Below, piece by piece: positions 1 to 5,677 of a stretch of 9,233 bases of DNA (its first letter is position 1; each line of letters starts with the position of its first letter). Position numbers and translations under genes: made by a program. This DNA comes from Rhodoferax sp. UBA4127 (GTDB lineage Bacteria; Pseudomonadota; Gammaproteobacteria; Burkholderiales; Burkholderiaceae_C). The stretch is taken from NCBI GenBank assembly GCA_002381045.1, contig DFWT01000038.1, forward strand, positions 1 to 9,233, read 5' to 3'. The notes under the pieces were generated by a model, which saw only the letters and a program-made list of their open reading frames with translations, was not told the DNA's origin and made no database searches.

Positions 1-1162
1 CGAACGGAGGCATGTTGTAGTGGAGCATGAAGCGGTCTTCAAAGTCGCCGGCCAGCGCATCAATGCGCTGTGCATCGCGCTCGGTGCCCAGCGTGGTCAC
101 TACCAGCGCCTGGGTTTCACCCCGGGTGAACAGGGCTGAGCCGTGGGTGCGGGGCAACACACTGTTGCGGATCTCAATCGCGCGCACGGTGCGTGTGTCG
201 CGGCCGTCAATACGGGGCTCACCCGCCAGAATCTGGCCACGCACAATCTTGGCTTCAATTTCGAACAGCAGACCTTCAATGGCCACGCCATCAAACGCCA
301 CACCTTCCGCTTTCAGGGCAGCCATCACTTCAGAGTAGGCCGCGCGACAGGCCTGGGTGCGCGCTTGTTTGTTGCGGATTTGGTAGGCCGCCACCAGCTT
401 TTCTTTGGCCAGGCTGTCGATCTTGGCGATCAGTGCTTCGTCCTTGGCAGGCGCTTTCCAATCCCAGGCGGGCTTACCGGCATCGCGAACCAATTCGTGG
501 ATGGCGTTGATGGCAATCGCACCTTGGGTGTGGCCGAACACCACCGCACCCAGCATGATTTCTTCAGACAGTTGGTCCGCTTCTGATTCAACCATCAACA
601 CCGCCGATTCGGTACCGGCTACCACCAGTTCCAGCTGACTGCCCTTGCGCTCAGTCTGACCGGGGTTGAGCACGTATTCACCATTGACGTAACCCACACG
701 GGCCGCGCCAATCGGGCCACTGAACGGCACACCGCTGATGGACAGCGCCGCGCTCACGGCGATCATCGCGGCAATGTCCGCGTCCACTTCCGGGTTTAGC
801 GACAGAGTGTGCACCACCACATGCACTTCGTTGAAGAAACCTTCAGGGAACAGCGGGCGAATCGGGCGGTCGATCAGGCGGCTGGTAAGGGTTTCGAACT
901 CGCTGGGGCGCCCTTCCCGCTTAAAAAAGCTGCCAGGAATCCGGCCAGCGGCGTAGGACTTTTCAAGGTAGTCAACAGTCAAGGGGAAAAAGTCTTGGCC
1001 GGCTTTGCCTTCGGTCTTGGCGACCACGGTGGCCAGCACCACGGTGCCGTCCATGTCCAGCATCACGGCGCCACTGGCTTGGCGCGCAACTTCGCCGGTT
1101 TCCATGGTCACTGTGTGTTGACCCCATTGAAAGGTCTTGCTTACTTTGTTAAACATCGTCAT
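1..1162 (-). CDS. pnp: Polyribonucleotide nucleotidyltransferase (PNPase), N-terminal part, cut by window edge
   Basis: PNPase degrades RNA 3'-to-5' by phosphorolysis and is a core part of the RNA degradosome. The minus strand reads open for 387 codons from ATG 1162 and runs off the left edge; E. coli PNPase is 711 aa, so a bit over half is present. Recognisable segments, in order: QWGQHTVTMETGEVARQASG near the N-terminus, KPGQDFFPLTVDY, then AAGRIPGSFFKREGRPSE with the FFKR loop at about residues 79-82 (FFRR, RNA-binding, in E. coli), RLIDRPIRPLFPEGF, SGPIGAARVGY, and from about residue 320 LAGEPRIDGR and RTHGSALFTRGETQAL. This covers the first RNase PH domain, the helical linker and the start of the second PH domain; the rest of that domain and the KH and S1 domains lie outside. 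The start at 1162 (MTMFNK) is chosen because GGAG lies 7 nt upstream; ATG 1156 is in frame but less well spaced. It follows rpsO in the same direction, the usual order. Confidence 0.97.
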   Translation of the reverse strand, partial: MTMFNKVSKTFQWGQHTVTMETGEVARQASGAVMLDMDGTVVLATVVAKTEGKAGQDFFPLTVDYLEKSYAAGRIPGSFFKREGRPSEFETLTSRLIDRPIRPLFPEGFFNEVHVVVHTLSLNPEVDADIAAMIAVSAALSISGVPFSGPIGAARVGYVNGEYVLNPGQTERKGSQLELVVAGTESAVLMVESEADQLSEEIMLGAVVFGHTQGAIAINAIHELVRDAGKPAWDWKAPAKDEALIAKIDSLAKEKLVAAYQIRNKQARTQACRAAYSEVMAALKAEGVAFDGVAIEGLLFEIEAKIVRGQILAGEPRIDGRDTRTVRAIEIRNSVLPRTHGSALFTRGETQALVVTTLGTERDAQRIDALAGDFEDRFMLHYNMPPF

Positions 1163-1185
1163 TTGTCATCTCCTGTGAGTGTGCT

Positions 1186-1216
1186 GGGGTGCAGGCCACC
1201 CCGGCGAAGCCCGGAG
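1186..1216 (-). promoter_or_regulatory. Two mutually exclusive hairpins upstream of the pnp ribosome-binding site
   Basis: On the transcribed (minus) strand, one perfect 6-bp stem pairs 1202-1197 (GGGGTG) with 1191-1186 (CACCCC) around a 5-nt loop. A second stem of about 6 bp pairs 1216-1211 (CTCCGG) with 1204-1199 (CCGGGG), including one G-U pair, around a GCTTCG loop. Both need bases 1199-1202, so only one can form at a time. The structures lie 13-46 nt from the GGAG of pnp. Base pairing is read directly; a regulatory role is inference. Confidence 0.45.
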
Positions 1217-1237
1217 ACGCATCACAGAACACGATGC

Positions 1238-1282
1238 CATTCCAGAGCGGTACGCCCGCTATGGGCCTACCGCATTGGAATG
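1238..1282 (-). promoter_or_regulatory. Long imperfect hairpin in the pnp mRNA leader (possible RNase III site)
   Basis: In pnp-sense RNA the arms pair as CATTCCA/TGGAATG (7 bp), then a 2x2 mismatch, GCGGTA/TACCGC (6 bp), one G-G mismatch, and GCCC/GGGC (4 bp) closed by a 5-nt loop: 17 base pairs in 45 nt. It lies between the rpsO terminator and the pnp start. In E. coli an RNase III-cleaved hairpin in the same place lets PNPase repress its own synthesis. Position and length fit an equivalent here; function is inferred from that analogy. Confidence 0.65.
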
Positions 1283-1317
1283 ACACAGCTTCGCTCCGTT
1301 TTTGCCGACTCCGAAGT

Positions 1318-1351
1318 AAAAAACGCCTGAGCTAGTGACCTAACTCAGGCG
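1318..1351 (-). terminator. Rho-independent terminator after rpsO
   Basis: Read on the minus strand, the perfect 8-bp stem CGCCTGAG/CTCAGGCG (1351-1344 with 1331-1324, loop of 12 nt) is followed at once by six T residues (1323-1318). It starts 23 nt after the rpsO stop. A terminator is also known between rpsO and pnp in E. coli, where read-through supplies pnp; no clear separate pnp promoter was seen here, so partial read-through is likely. Confidence 0.85.
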
Positions 1352-1374
1352 CTTCATATTCATTGTTTGACCAA

Positions 1375-1641
1375 TTACTTGCGCAGACCCAGCTTGGCGA
1401 TCAGCGCGACATAACGATCTGCGTCCTTGGACTTAAGGTAGTCCAGCAGCTTGCGGCGACGGCTCACCATGCGCAGCAAACCACGGCGACCATGGTGGTC
1501 TTTCGCGTGGGTTTTGAAGTGAGGGGTGAGTTCGTTGATGCGGGCTGTCAACAGCGCCACTTGAACTTCGGGGCTGCCGGTGTCACCGGCGGCGCGTGCG
1601 TTGTCTTTGACGACAGCGGCTTTGATACTGGTTGCGATCAT
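1375..1641 (-). CDS. rpsO: 30S ribosomal protein S15
   Basis: S15 is a primary 16S rRNA-binding protein that nucleates the platform of the small subunit. The 88-aa product is almost the same length as E. coli S15 (89 aa). It carries the family signature: GDTGSPEVQVALLTARI (about residues 19-35), LTPHFKTHAKDHHGRRGLL (38-55) and RRRKLLDYLK (61-70), including the conserved His/Asp/Arg cluster that contacts rRNA. The ATG at 1641 is supported by AGGA 6 nt upstream. It has its own promoter and structured leader upstream, a terminator downstream and pnp next. In E. coli S15 represses its own translation through a leader structure; something similar may apply here, but the E. coli pseudoknot is not recognisable by eye. 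Confidence 0.98.
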   Translation of the reverse strand: MIATSIKAAVVKDNARAAGDTGSPEVQVALLTARINELTPHFKTHAKDHHGRRGLLRMVSRRRKLLDYLKSKDADRYVALIAKLGLRK

Positions 1642-1667
1642 GCTATTTCCTGTAAATTAAGAACTTG

Positions 1668-1718
1668 CGTCAGGCGCTGGAACTGCCCCTGACGTGCACT
1701 ACTGGGTTCAGCAGAACC
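1668..1718 (-). promoter_or_regulatory. Structured 5' leader of rpsO mRNA (two hairpins)
   Basis: In the rpsO transcript a perfect hairpin GGTTC-TGCT-GAACC (1718-1705) lies at or next to the predicted 5' end. A second perfect 7-bp stem CGTCAGG/CCTGACG (1694-1688 with 1674-1668, 13-nt loop) follows. About 16 nt then separate it from the Shine-Dalgarno sequence. The first hairpin could protect the 5' end; the pair could be an S15 autoregulatory site. S15 leader structures are known to differ between bacterial groups, so lack of likeness to E. coli is not decisive. Pairing is seen; function is inferred. Confidence 0.5.
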
Positions 1719-1722
1719 GCAG

Positions 1723-1751
1723 ATTATAGCGATGGTGTGGACTGCGAACCT
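1723..1751 (-). promoter_or_regulatory. Sigma-70-type promoter of rpsO
   Basis: A perfect -10 hexamer TATAAT lies at 1728-1723 on the minus strand, placing the start of transcription near 1718-1716 and giving a leader of about 75 nt. With a 17-nt spacer the -35 hexamer would be AGGTTC (1751-1746), a poor match to TTGACA. The weak -35 sits inside an inverted repeat, so the promoter may depend on, or be blocked by, a DNA-binding protein. Confidence 0.7.
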
Positions 1752-1765
1752 AGACTTTGGTTCGC
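1744..1765 (-). repeat. 22-bp perfect dyad overlapping the rpsO -35 region
   Basis: GCGAACC and GGTTCGC form a perfect inverted repeat (7 bp arms, 8 bp centre) just upstream of the rpsO -10 box. No T run follows in either direction, so it does not look like a terminator. A protein-binding site is the simplest reading. The same GAACC/GGTTC pentamers recur in the leader hairpin at 1705-1718. Confidence 0.5.
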
Positions 1766-1862
1766 TTCAAAGTGATGTGCGCTAGGACAAGGCCACTACG
1801 CCCACCTTGCGCAGCAGGCCGAGCCAGACTAGTCGTGCGGGAAAAACCCCGTAATCCAAGCC

Positions 1863-3134
1863 TCAAGGTCTCTGCATCTGGCAAGTCGTGGGCGCTTCTG
1901 CCGCCGCCGCAGAGATGGTTTTGATCACCCGAAAGCCGTAGCCCGAGCCTTCCACATCAAACTTCACGCCGGGCAAGCCTTTGCGGTCCATCACGCCCAC
2001 CACCAGCGGTTGCTGGAACTGGTGGTCGGCAGCGCGCATTTGGCCAGACTGTGAAGAAAATGTAAGGCTAGCCCTTTCCAATTCTCGTGCGACAGCTATG
2101 GATTCTGTAGTACCTGCGGTTTGAATCGCCTGTGCCAAAGCTTCCACCATCAACTGCATACGCATGTGCACATAGTCGTCTTCCGGCTTGGGAAAGCGGG
2201 CGCGAAACGACTGGTAAAACGCCTCACTCTGGGGGTTTTTCACATTGGGTAGCCAGTCGGCCACGGCGATCACCTTGCCTACCCCGGCATCGCCCATGGC
2301 GGTGGGTGCGCCCAAGGCATTGCCATAGAAGGTGTAGAACTTACCCTCAAAGCCCACATCCTTAGCCGCCTTGACCAACAGGGTCAGGTCATTGCCCCAG
2401 TTGCCGGTAATCACGGCCTGGGCACCAGTGGCCTTGATCTTGGCGGCGTAGGGCAAAAAGTCTTTGACGCGCCCGATGGGGTGCAACTCTTCCCCAACCA
2501 ATTGCACGTCAGGCCGCTGCGCGACCAACTGGCGTTTGGCCTCGCGCGCAACGGCTTGGCCAAAGCTGTAGTCCTGGCCAATCACATAGACCTGTTTCAA
2601 CGCGGTATCGTCTTTGAGCACCGACATCAGCGCGCTCATGCGCATGTCGGCATGGGCATCAAACCGGAAGTGCCAGAAGCTGCATTTTTCGTTGGTCAAA
2701 ATCGGATCGACCGCCGAGTAATTCAAAAACACCACCCGCTTAGTCGGCTCGCGGTCGTTGTGTTTGTTGATGGCGTCAATCAGCGCCGCAGCCGCGGCCG
2801 ACGAATTGCCCTGCACCACAAACTGCGCGCCTTGGTCAATGGCCGACTTCAGGGACGACAATGCCTCTTCATTCTGGCCTTTGCTGTCAAAGCGCTCCAG
2901 CGCCAACGGACGCGCCCCACCGGGCAGCTTGACGCCACCCCGCGCATTGACACGTTCCACCGCCCACAACAGGTTTCTGAAAACCGCCTCGCCGGTGTTG
3001 GCGAAGGCACCGCTCATGCCCTCGATCATGGCAATTTTGATCGGCGCAGCATTGGTTTGTGCCCAAGCGGCCAACGGCAACACCGTCACCAGTGCGAGCC
3101 CCAACACGGCACGACGCAATTTTGCTTTCAACAT
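1863..3134 (-). CDS. ABC transporter periplasmic substrate-binding protein, branched-chain amino-acid type (LivJ/LivK-like)
   Basis: This 423-aa protein is a type I periplasmic binding protein (Peripla_BP_6/HAAT group), which captures a small solute and delivers it to an inner-membrane ABC importer. Residues 1-25 form a Sec signal peptide (basic LKAKLRR, hydrophobic core, likely cleavage after AWA). The mature start IKIAMIEGMSGAFANTGEA is the usual first strand and ligand loop of the family; VVQGNSSAAAAALIDAI, YVIGQDYSFGQAVA and AVITGNWGNDL follow the two-lobe pattern. Cys151 and Cys418 are the only cysteines in the mature protein and could form a disulfide. AAGGAA lies 10 nt before the ATG. 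The gene starts 29 nt after the tsaD stop, so the two may be cotranscribed. No permease or ATPase gene is nearby, so this is an orphan binding protein in this window and its ligand cannot be named. No convincing terminator follows it. Confidence 0.9.
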   Translation of the reverse strand: MLKAKLRRAVLGLALVTVLPLAAWAQTNAAPIKIAMIEGMSGAFANTGEAVFRNLLWAVERVNARGGVKLPGGARPLALERFDSKGQNEEALSSLKSAIDQGAQFVVQGNSSAAAAALIDAINKHNDREPTKRVVFLNYSAVDPILTNEKCSFWHFRFDAHADMRMSALMSVLKDDTALKQVYVIGQDYSFGQAVAREAKRQLVAQRPDVQLVGEELHPIGRVKDFLPYAAKIKATGAQAVITGNWGNDLTLLVKAAKDVGFEGKFYTFYGNALGAPTAMGDAGVGKVIAVADWLPNVKNPQSEAFYQSFRARFPKPEDDYVHMRMQLMVEALAQAIQTAGTTESIAVARELERASLTFSSQSGQMRAADHQFQQPLVVGVMDRKGLPGVKFDVEGSGYGFRVIKTISAAAAEAPTTCQMQRP

Positions 3135-3163
3135 CTCGTTTTTGTTCCTTGGAAAATCAAAAT

Positions 3164-4237
3164 TCAGCGCGCCAGGATTTCATCCAATGGCCAGCGCGGC
3201 TTGACGTCAAACGCATAGACCTCGCTGGCCGCCTGCACGCCTGATTGCAAACGCATCGCGGCGGCCATAGCGATCATCGCGCCGTTGTCGGTACACAGGT
3301 GCAGTTCGGGGTAATGCACCCGCACACCGCGGCGGGCACATTCGGCATTGAGCTGGTTGCGCAGGCTCAAATTGGCACCGACACCGCCGGCGACCACCAG
3401 CCGCTTGAGGTCGGTTTGCTTCAAGGCGGCCAATGACTTTTTCACCAGCACCTCCACGATAGCCGCCTGTGTGGACGCCGCCATATCTGCCCGAACTTCA
3501 TTGGGCAGGGCATCAACGGTGCAGCTTTGCGCTGCGGCGAGCTTTTTGACTTGCACCATCACCGCAGTTTTTAAGCCGGCGAACGAAAAATCCAGGTTGT
3601 CGCTGTGCAGCAAGGGGCGCGGCAACTTAAACGCATCCGCCCTGCCCGCGTGCGCCAACTTGGCCAGTGCTGGCCCACCGGGGTAAGCCAAGCCCAACAA
3701 CTTGGCCGACTTGTCAAACGCCTCGCCGGCGGCATCGTCAATGGTTTCACCCAAAATCTGATACCGCCCGACACCATCCACCTGCATCAGCTGCGTGTGG
3801 CCACCTGACACCAGTAGAGCCACAAACGGAAAATCCGGTGGGTCCGCGCTTAAAAACGGCGAGAGCAAATGCCCTTCCAGGTGATGCACGCCAAGCACCG
3901 GCTTGCCCAGCGCAGCCCCCAAAGCGCAGGCCACTCCCGCACCAACCAACAAGGCCCCTGCCAACCCGGGGCCGCGGGTAAAAGCCACCACATCCACATC
4001 CTGCAAAGAGGTGTTTGAGGCTTGCAATACCTCTTGCGTCAGCGGCAACACTCTGCGAATGTGATCGCGGCTAGCTAATTCTGGCACCACGCCACCGTAG
4101 GCCTGGTGCATGTCGATTTGGCTGTACAAGGCATGGGCCAGCAGGCTTGGCAGCGCGCCGCCCTGCAAGCGGACCAGGGCCACACCAGTCTCGTCACAGG
4201 AGGACTCAATACCCAACACATAAGTCGCCTTTGTCAT
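3164..4237 (-). CDS. tsaD: tRNA N6-adenosine threonylcarbamoyltransferase TsaD
   Basis: TsaD transfers the threonylcarbamoyl group from threonylcarbamoyl-AMP to A37 of ANN-decoding tRNAs (t6A), working with TsaB and TsaE in the cytoplasm; TsaC/TsaC2 makes the intermediate. The 357-aa product (E. coli 337) shows the ASKHA fold signatures in order: VLGIESSCDETGVA (7-20), HQAYGGVVPELASRDH (44-59), the metal-binding HHLEGH with His119 and His123, LVSGGHT (142-148), ETIDDAAGEAFDK (164-176), SFAGLKTAV (218-226), VVAGGVGAN (281-289) and CTDNGAMIA with metal ligand Asp317. The start at 4237 (MTKATYVLGIE) is chosen because the family begins just before this motif; the in-frame ATG at 4354 would add 39 residues with no family likeness. 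No Shine-Dalgarno is visible before 4237 (CTCACCCGCC), unlike the other genes here. It is divergent from the efflux operon and is followed closely by the substrate-binding protein gene. Confidence 0.97.
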   Translation of the reverse strand: MTKATYVLGIESSCDETGVALVRLQGGALPSLLAHALYSQIDMHQAYGGVVPELASRDHIRRVLPLTQEVLQASNTSLQDVDVVAFTRGPGLAGALLVGAGVACALGAALGKPVLGVHHLEGHLLSPFLSADPPDFPFVALLVSGGHTQLMQVDGVGRYQILGETIDDAAGEAFDKSAKLLGLAYPGGPALAKLAHAGRADAFKLPRPLLHSDNLDFSFAGLKTAVMVQVKKLAAAQSCTVDALPNEVRADMAASTQAAIVEVLVKKSLAALKQTDLKRLVVAGGVGANLSLRNQLNAECARRGVRVHYPELHLCTDNGAMIAMAAAMRLQSGVQAASEVYAFDVKPRWPLDEILAR

Positions 4238-4245
4238 GGCGGGTG

Positions 4246-4251
4246 AGTTTA
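4246..4251 (-). promoter_or_regulatory. Possible tsaD -10 box giving a leaderless mRNA
   Basis: TAAACT on the minus strand (4251-4246; four of six matches to TATAAT) lies only 8 nt from the tsaD ATG. If used, transcription would begin at or within a base or two of the start codon. This would fit the lack of a Shine-Dalgarno. No good -35 is seen at 16-18 nt, so the call is weak. Confidence 0.25.
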
Positions 4252-4278
4252 GGGGATGGGTCCCTGCGTGACCTGCCC

Positions 4279-4308
4279 TTGGCAGCCAGCAGTCGATTCG
4301 ACTATGCA
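4279..4308 (+). promoter_or_regulatory. Possible promoter of the RND efflux operon
   Basis: TTGGCA (4279-4284, five of six to the -35 consensus) is followed after 18 nt by TATGCA (4303-4308, three of six to the -10 consensus). This would start the transcript near 4315 and give about 49 nt of leader to the ATG at 4364. The palindrome at 4291-4303 fills most of the spacer, a common operator position. The -10 is weak, so this is a guess guided by layout. Confidence 0.25.
4291..4303. repeat. 13-bp perfect palindrome, candidate operator in the divergent tsaD/efflux spacer
   Basis: AGTCGA-T-TCGACT is a perfect dyad with a single central base, the only one of this quality in the 126-bp spacer between tsaD and the adaptor gene. 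RND operons are often repressed by TetR- or MarR-family proteins binding short dyads between divergent genes. No such regulator is encoded in the window, so the binding protein would have to be encoded elsewhere. The dyad is seen; operator function is inferred. Confidence 0.45.
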
Positions 4309-4340
4309 TGACAATCCAGCCTCCGTACAAACCCTTGCTT

Positions 4341-4354
4341 TTGGCAAACGCCAA
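4341..4354 (+). repeat. Small hairpin/dyad just before the adaptor start codon
   Basis: TTGGC-AAAC-GCCAA is a perfect 5-bp stem with a 4-nt loop. It ends 9 nt before ATG 4364, taking up the place where a Shine-Dalgarno would lie. It could be a second half-size operator, an mRNA hairpin affecting initiation, or chance. Confidence 0.3.
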
Positions 4355-4363
4355 TTGAACGCC

Positions 4364-5665
4364 ATGCGCACGTTACCCGCCCCACTGACACCCACACTCC
4401 TCCCCGCCCTTATGCCACTCAGCCGCGTTTACCTGGTCTGCTCGGCACTCGCCGCAGGCCTGTTGCTGGCGGGCTGCGGCCAAAGCAGCGCACCGGCTGC
4501 TGGTCCTGGTGGCCCCGGCGCTGCACCGCCGCCAGCTGAAGTGGGCGTAATCACCGTCAAGGTGGGTGATGTCGGGTTGGTCACCGAATTGCCTGGCCGC
4601 TTGGAGGCCTCTCGGGTGGCGCAAGTGCGGGCACGCGCTGCAGGCATTGTGCAAAAGCGCCTGTTTGCAGAGGGCAGCAGCGTGCGGGCCGGGCAGGCAT
4701 TGTTCCAGATTGACGCCAGCCCCTACCAGGCTGCGCTGGCTAGTAGCCAGGCGGCTGTGGCCAAGGCCGAGGCCAATGTGATGCAGGCCAGTGCGCAGGC
4801 CGAACGCTTCAAACCACTGATTGACGCCAAAGCCATCAGCCAGCAAGAGTTTGTCAACGCTCAAGCCGGGCAAAAGCTGGCTGAGGCCGACTTGGCAGCC
4901 GCCCGTGCCGCGGTGCAGACTGCCCGCATCAACCTGGGTTACGCCGCCATTACCGCGCCCATCAACGGCCGAATTGGTCGGGCCTTGGTGACCGAAGGCG
5001 CTTTGGTTGGTCAAGGCGAAGCCACACCCATGGCGGTGATCCAGCAGACCGATCCGCTGTATGTCAACTTCACGCAATCGGCCTCTGAGGTCATGAAGCT
5101 GCGCAGTGCTATGGATGCCGGCCAGCTCAAACGCGCTGGAGCCCAAGCTGCAAGCGTCCGCGTGGTCCTTGAAGATGGCACCGAATACGGCAAGCCGGGT
5201 AAGTTGCTGTTCTCAGACCTCACGGTAGATGCCACTACTGGCCAGATCACCTTGCGTGCCGAAGTGCCCAACCCGGCGGGGACCCTGCTGCCCGGTCTGT
5301 TTGTGCGGGTGCGCCTGGAACAAGCCCAGGCCAGCAACGCCATCACCTTGCCACAGCAGGCGGTGACACGTTCGCCCCAGGGTGATTCGGTGATGGTGGT
5401 TGGCGCCGACGGCAAGGTGGTGCCACGCCCGGTCAAGGTCGGTAACCAGCAACGCGGTCAGTGGGTCATTCTGGACGGTCTGCAAAACGGTGACCAGGTC
5501 ATGGTGGACGGATTCCAGAAGCTGCGCGGTGGTGCACCAGTGAAGCCCGTGCCATGGCAAGCACCCGGCAGCGCACCTGCCAAGCCAGCGAGTGCCTCAG
5601 GCACAGCGGCCTCTGCGGTAGCGCCGGCTAGCCCCGCAAGTGCGGCCACCAGCGCTGCGCGCTAA
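4364..5665 (+). CDS. RND efflux periplasmic adaptor lipoprotein (AcrA/MexA family membrane fusion protein)
   Basis: The adaptor bridges the inner-membrane pump and outer-membrane channel of a tripartite efflux system. With the start at 4364 it is 433 aa. A lipoprotein signal ends in LLLAGC with the acylated Cys at residue 38. Then follow a Pro/Gly/Ala linker, the first half of the barrel-sandwich (lipoyl) domain (about 83-125, RAAGIVQKRLFAEGSSVRAGQ), an alpha-helical hairpin rich in Ala/Gln/Glu (about 121-190), the second lipoyl half (YAAITAPINGRIGRALVTEG), a beta-barrel and the membrane-proximal domain. The last 35-40 residues are an Ala/Pro/Ser-rich tail that is probably disordered. The start is uncertain: 4364 (MRTLPAP) and 4412 (MPLSRVYL, Cys at 22, a more usual signal length) both lack a Shine-Dalgarno; 4304 and 4256 are less likely because they fall in or before the putative promoter. 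It is first in the operon, 12 nt before the pump gene. Confidence 0.93.
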   Translation: MRTLPAPLTPTLLPALMPLSRVYLVCSALAAGLLLAGCGQSSAPAAGPGGPGAAPPPAEVGVITVKVGDVGLVTELPGRLEASRVAQVRARAAGIVQKRLFAEGSSVRAGQALFQIDASPYQAALASSQAAVAKAEANVMQASAQAERFKPLIDAKAISQQEFVNAQAGQKLAEADLAAARAAVQTARINLGYAAITAPINGRIGRALVTEGALVGQGEATPMAVIQQTDPLYVNFTQSASEVMKLRSAMDAGQLKRAGAQAASVRVVLEDGTEYGKPGKLLFSDLTVDATTGQITLRAEVPNPAGTLLPGLFVRVRLEQAQASNAITLPQQAVTRSPQGDSVMVVGADGKVVPRPVKVGNQQRGQWVILDGLQNGDQVMVDGFQKLRGGAPVKPVPWQAPGSAPAKPASASGTAASAVAPASPASAATSAAR

Positions 5666-5677
5666 GGAGCCCGTTTC

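Noticed and set aside
809..1330. Plus-strand open frame of 173 codons opposite pnp and its leader
   Set aside because: It is antisense to a clear PNPase frame and runs through the hairpins and terminator; no protein-like features.
1744..1765. Inverted repeat considered as a terminator for the substrate-binding protein gene
   Set aside because: No T run follows on either strand, and it lies 98 nt or more beyond the stop codon, next to the rpsO -10 box.
1838..1851. CGGG/CCCG mini-hairpin just after the substrate-binding protein stop considered as a terminator
   Set aside because: The stem is only 4 bp and the T residues are in the loop, not after the stem.
2481..3218. Plus-strand open frame of 245 codons opposite the substrate-binding protein gene
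   Set aside because: It mirrors a well-supported gene with signal peptide and family motifs; the translation is rich in His/Arg/Gln with no recognisable domain and lacks a ribosome-binding site.
4238..4354. Upstream in-frame ATG extending TsaD by 39 residues
   Set aside because: The extra residues have no family likeness, and the extension would cross the divergent promoter region and its palindrome.
4256..4363. Upstream in-frame ATGs (4256, 4304) extending the adaptor
   Set aside because: They would put an additional 20-36 residues before an already long lipoprotein signal, and both lie within or before the likely promoter elements.
4373..5146. Minus-strand open frame of 257 codons opposite the adaptor gene
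   Set aside because: The plus-strand adaptor has full family structure; the antisense translation shows no domain and reflects high-GC codon bias.
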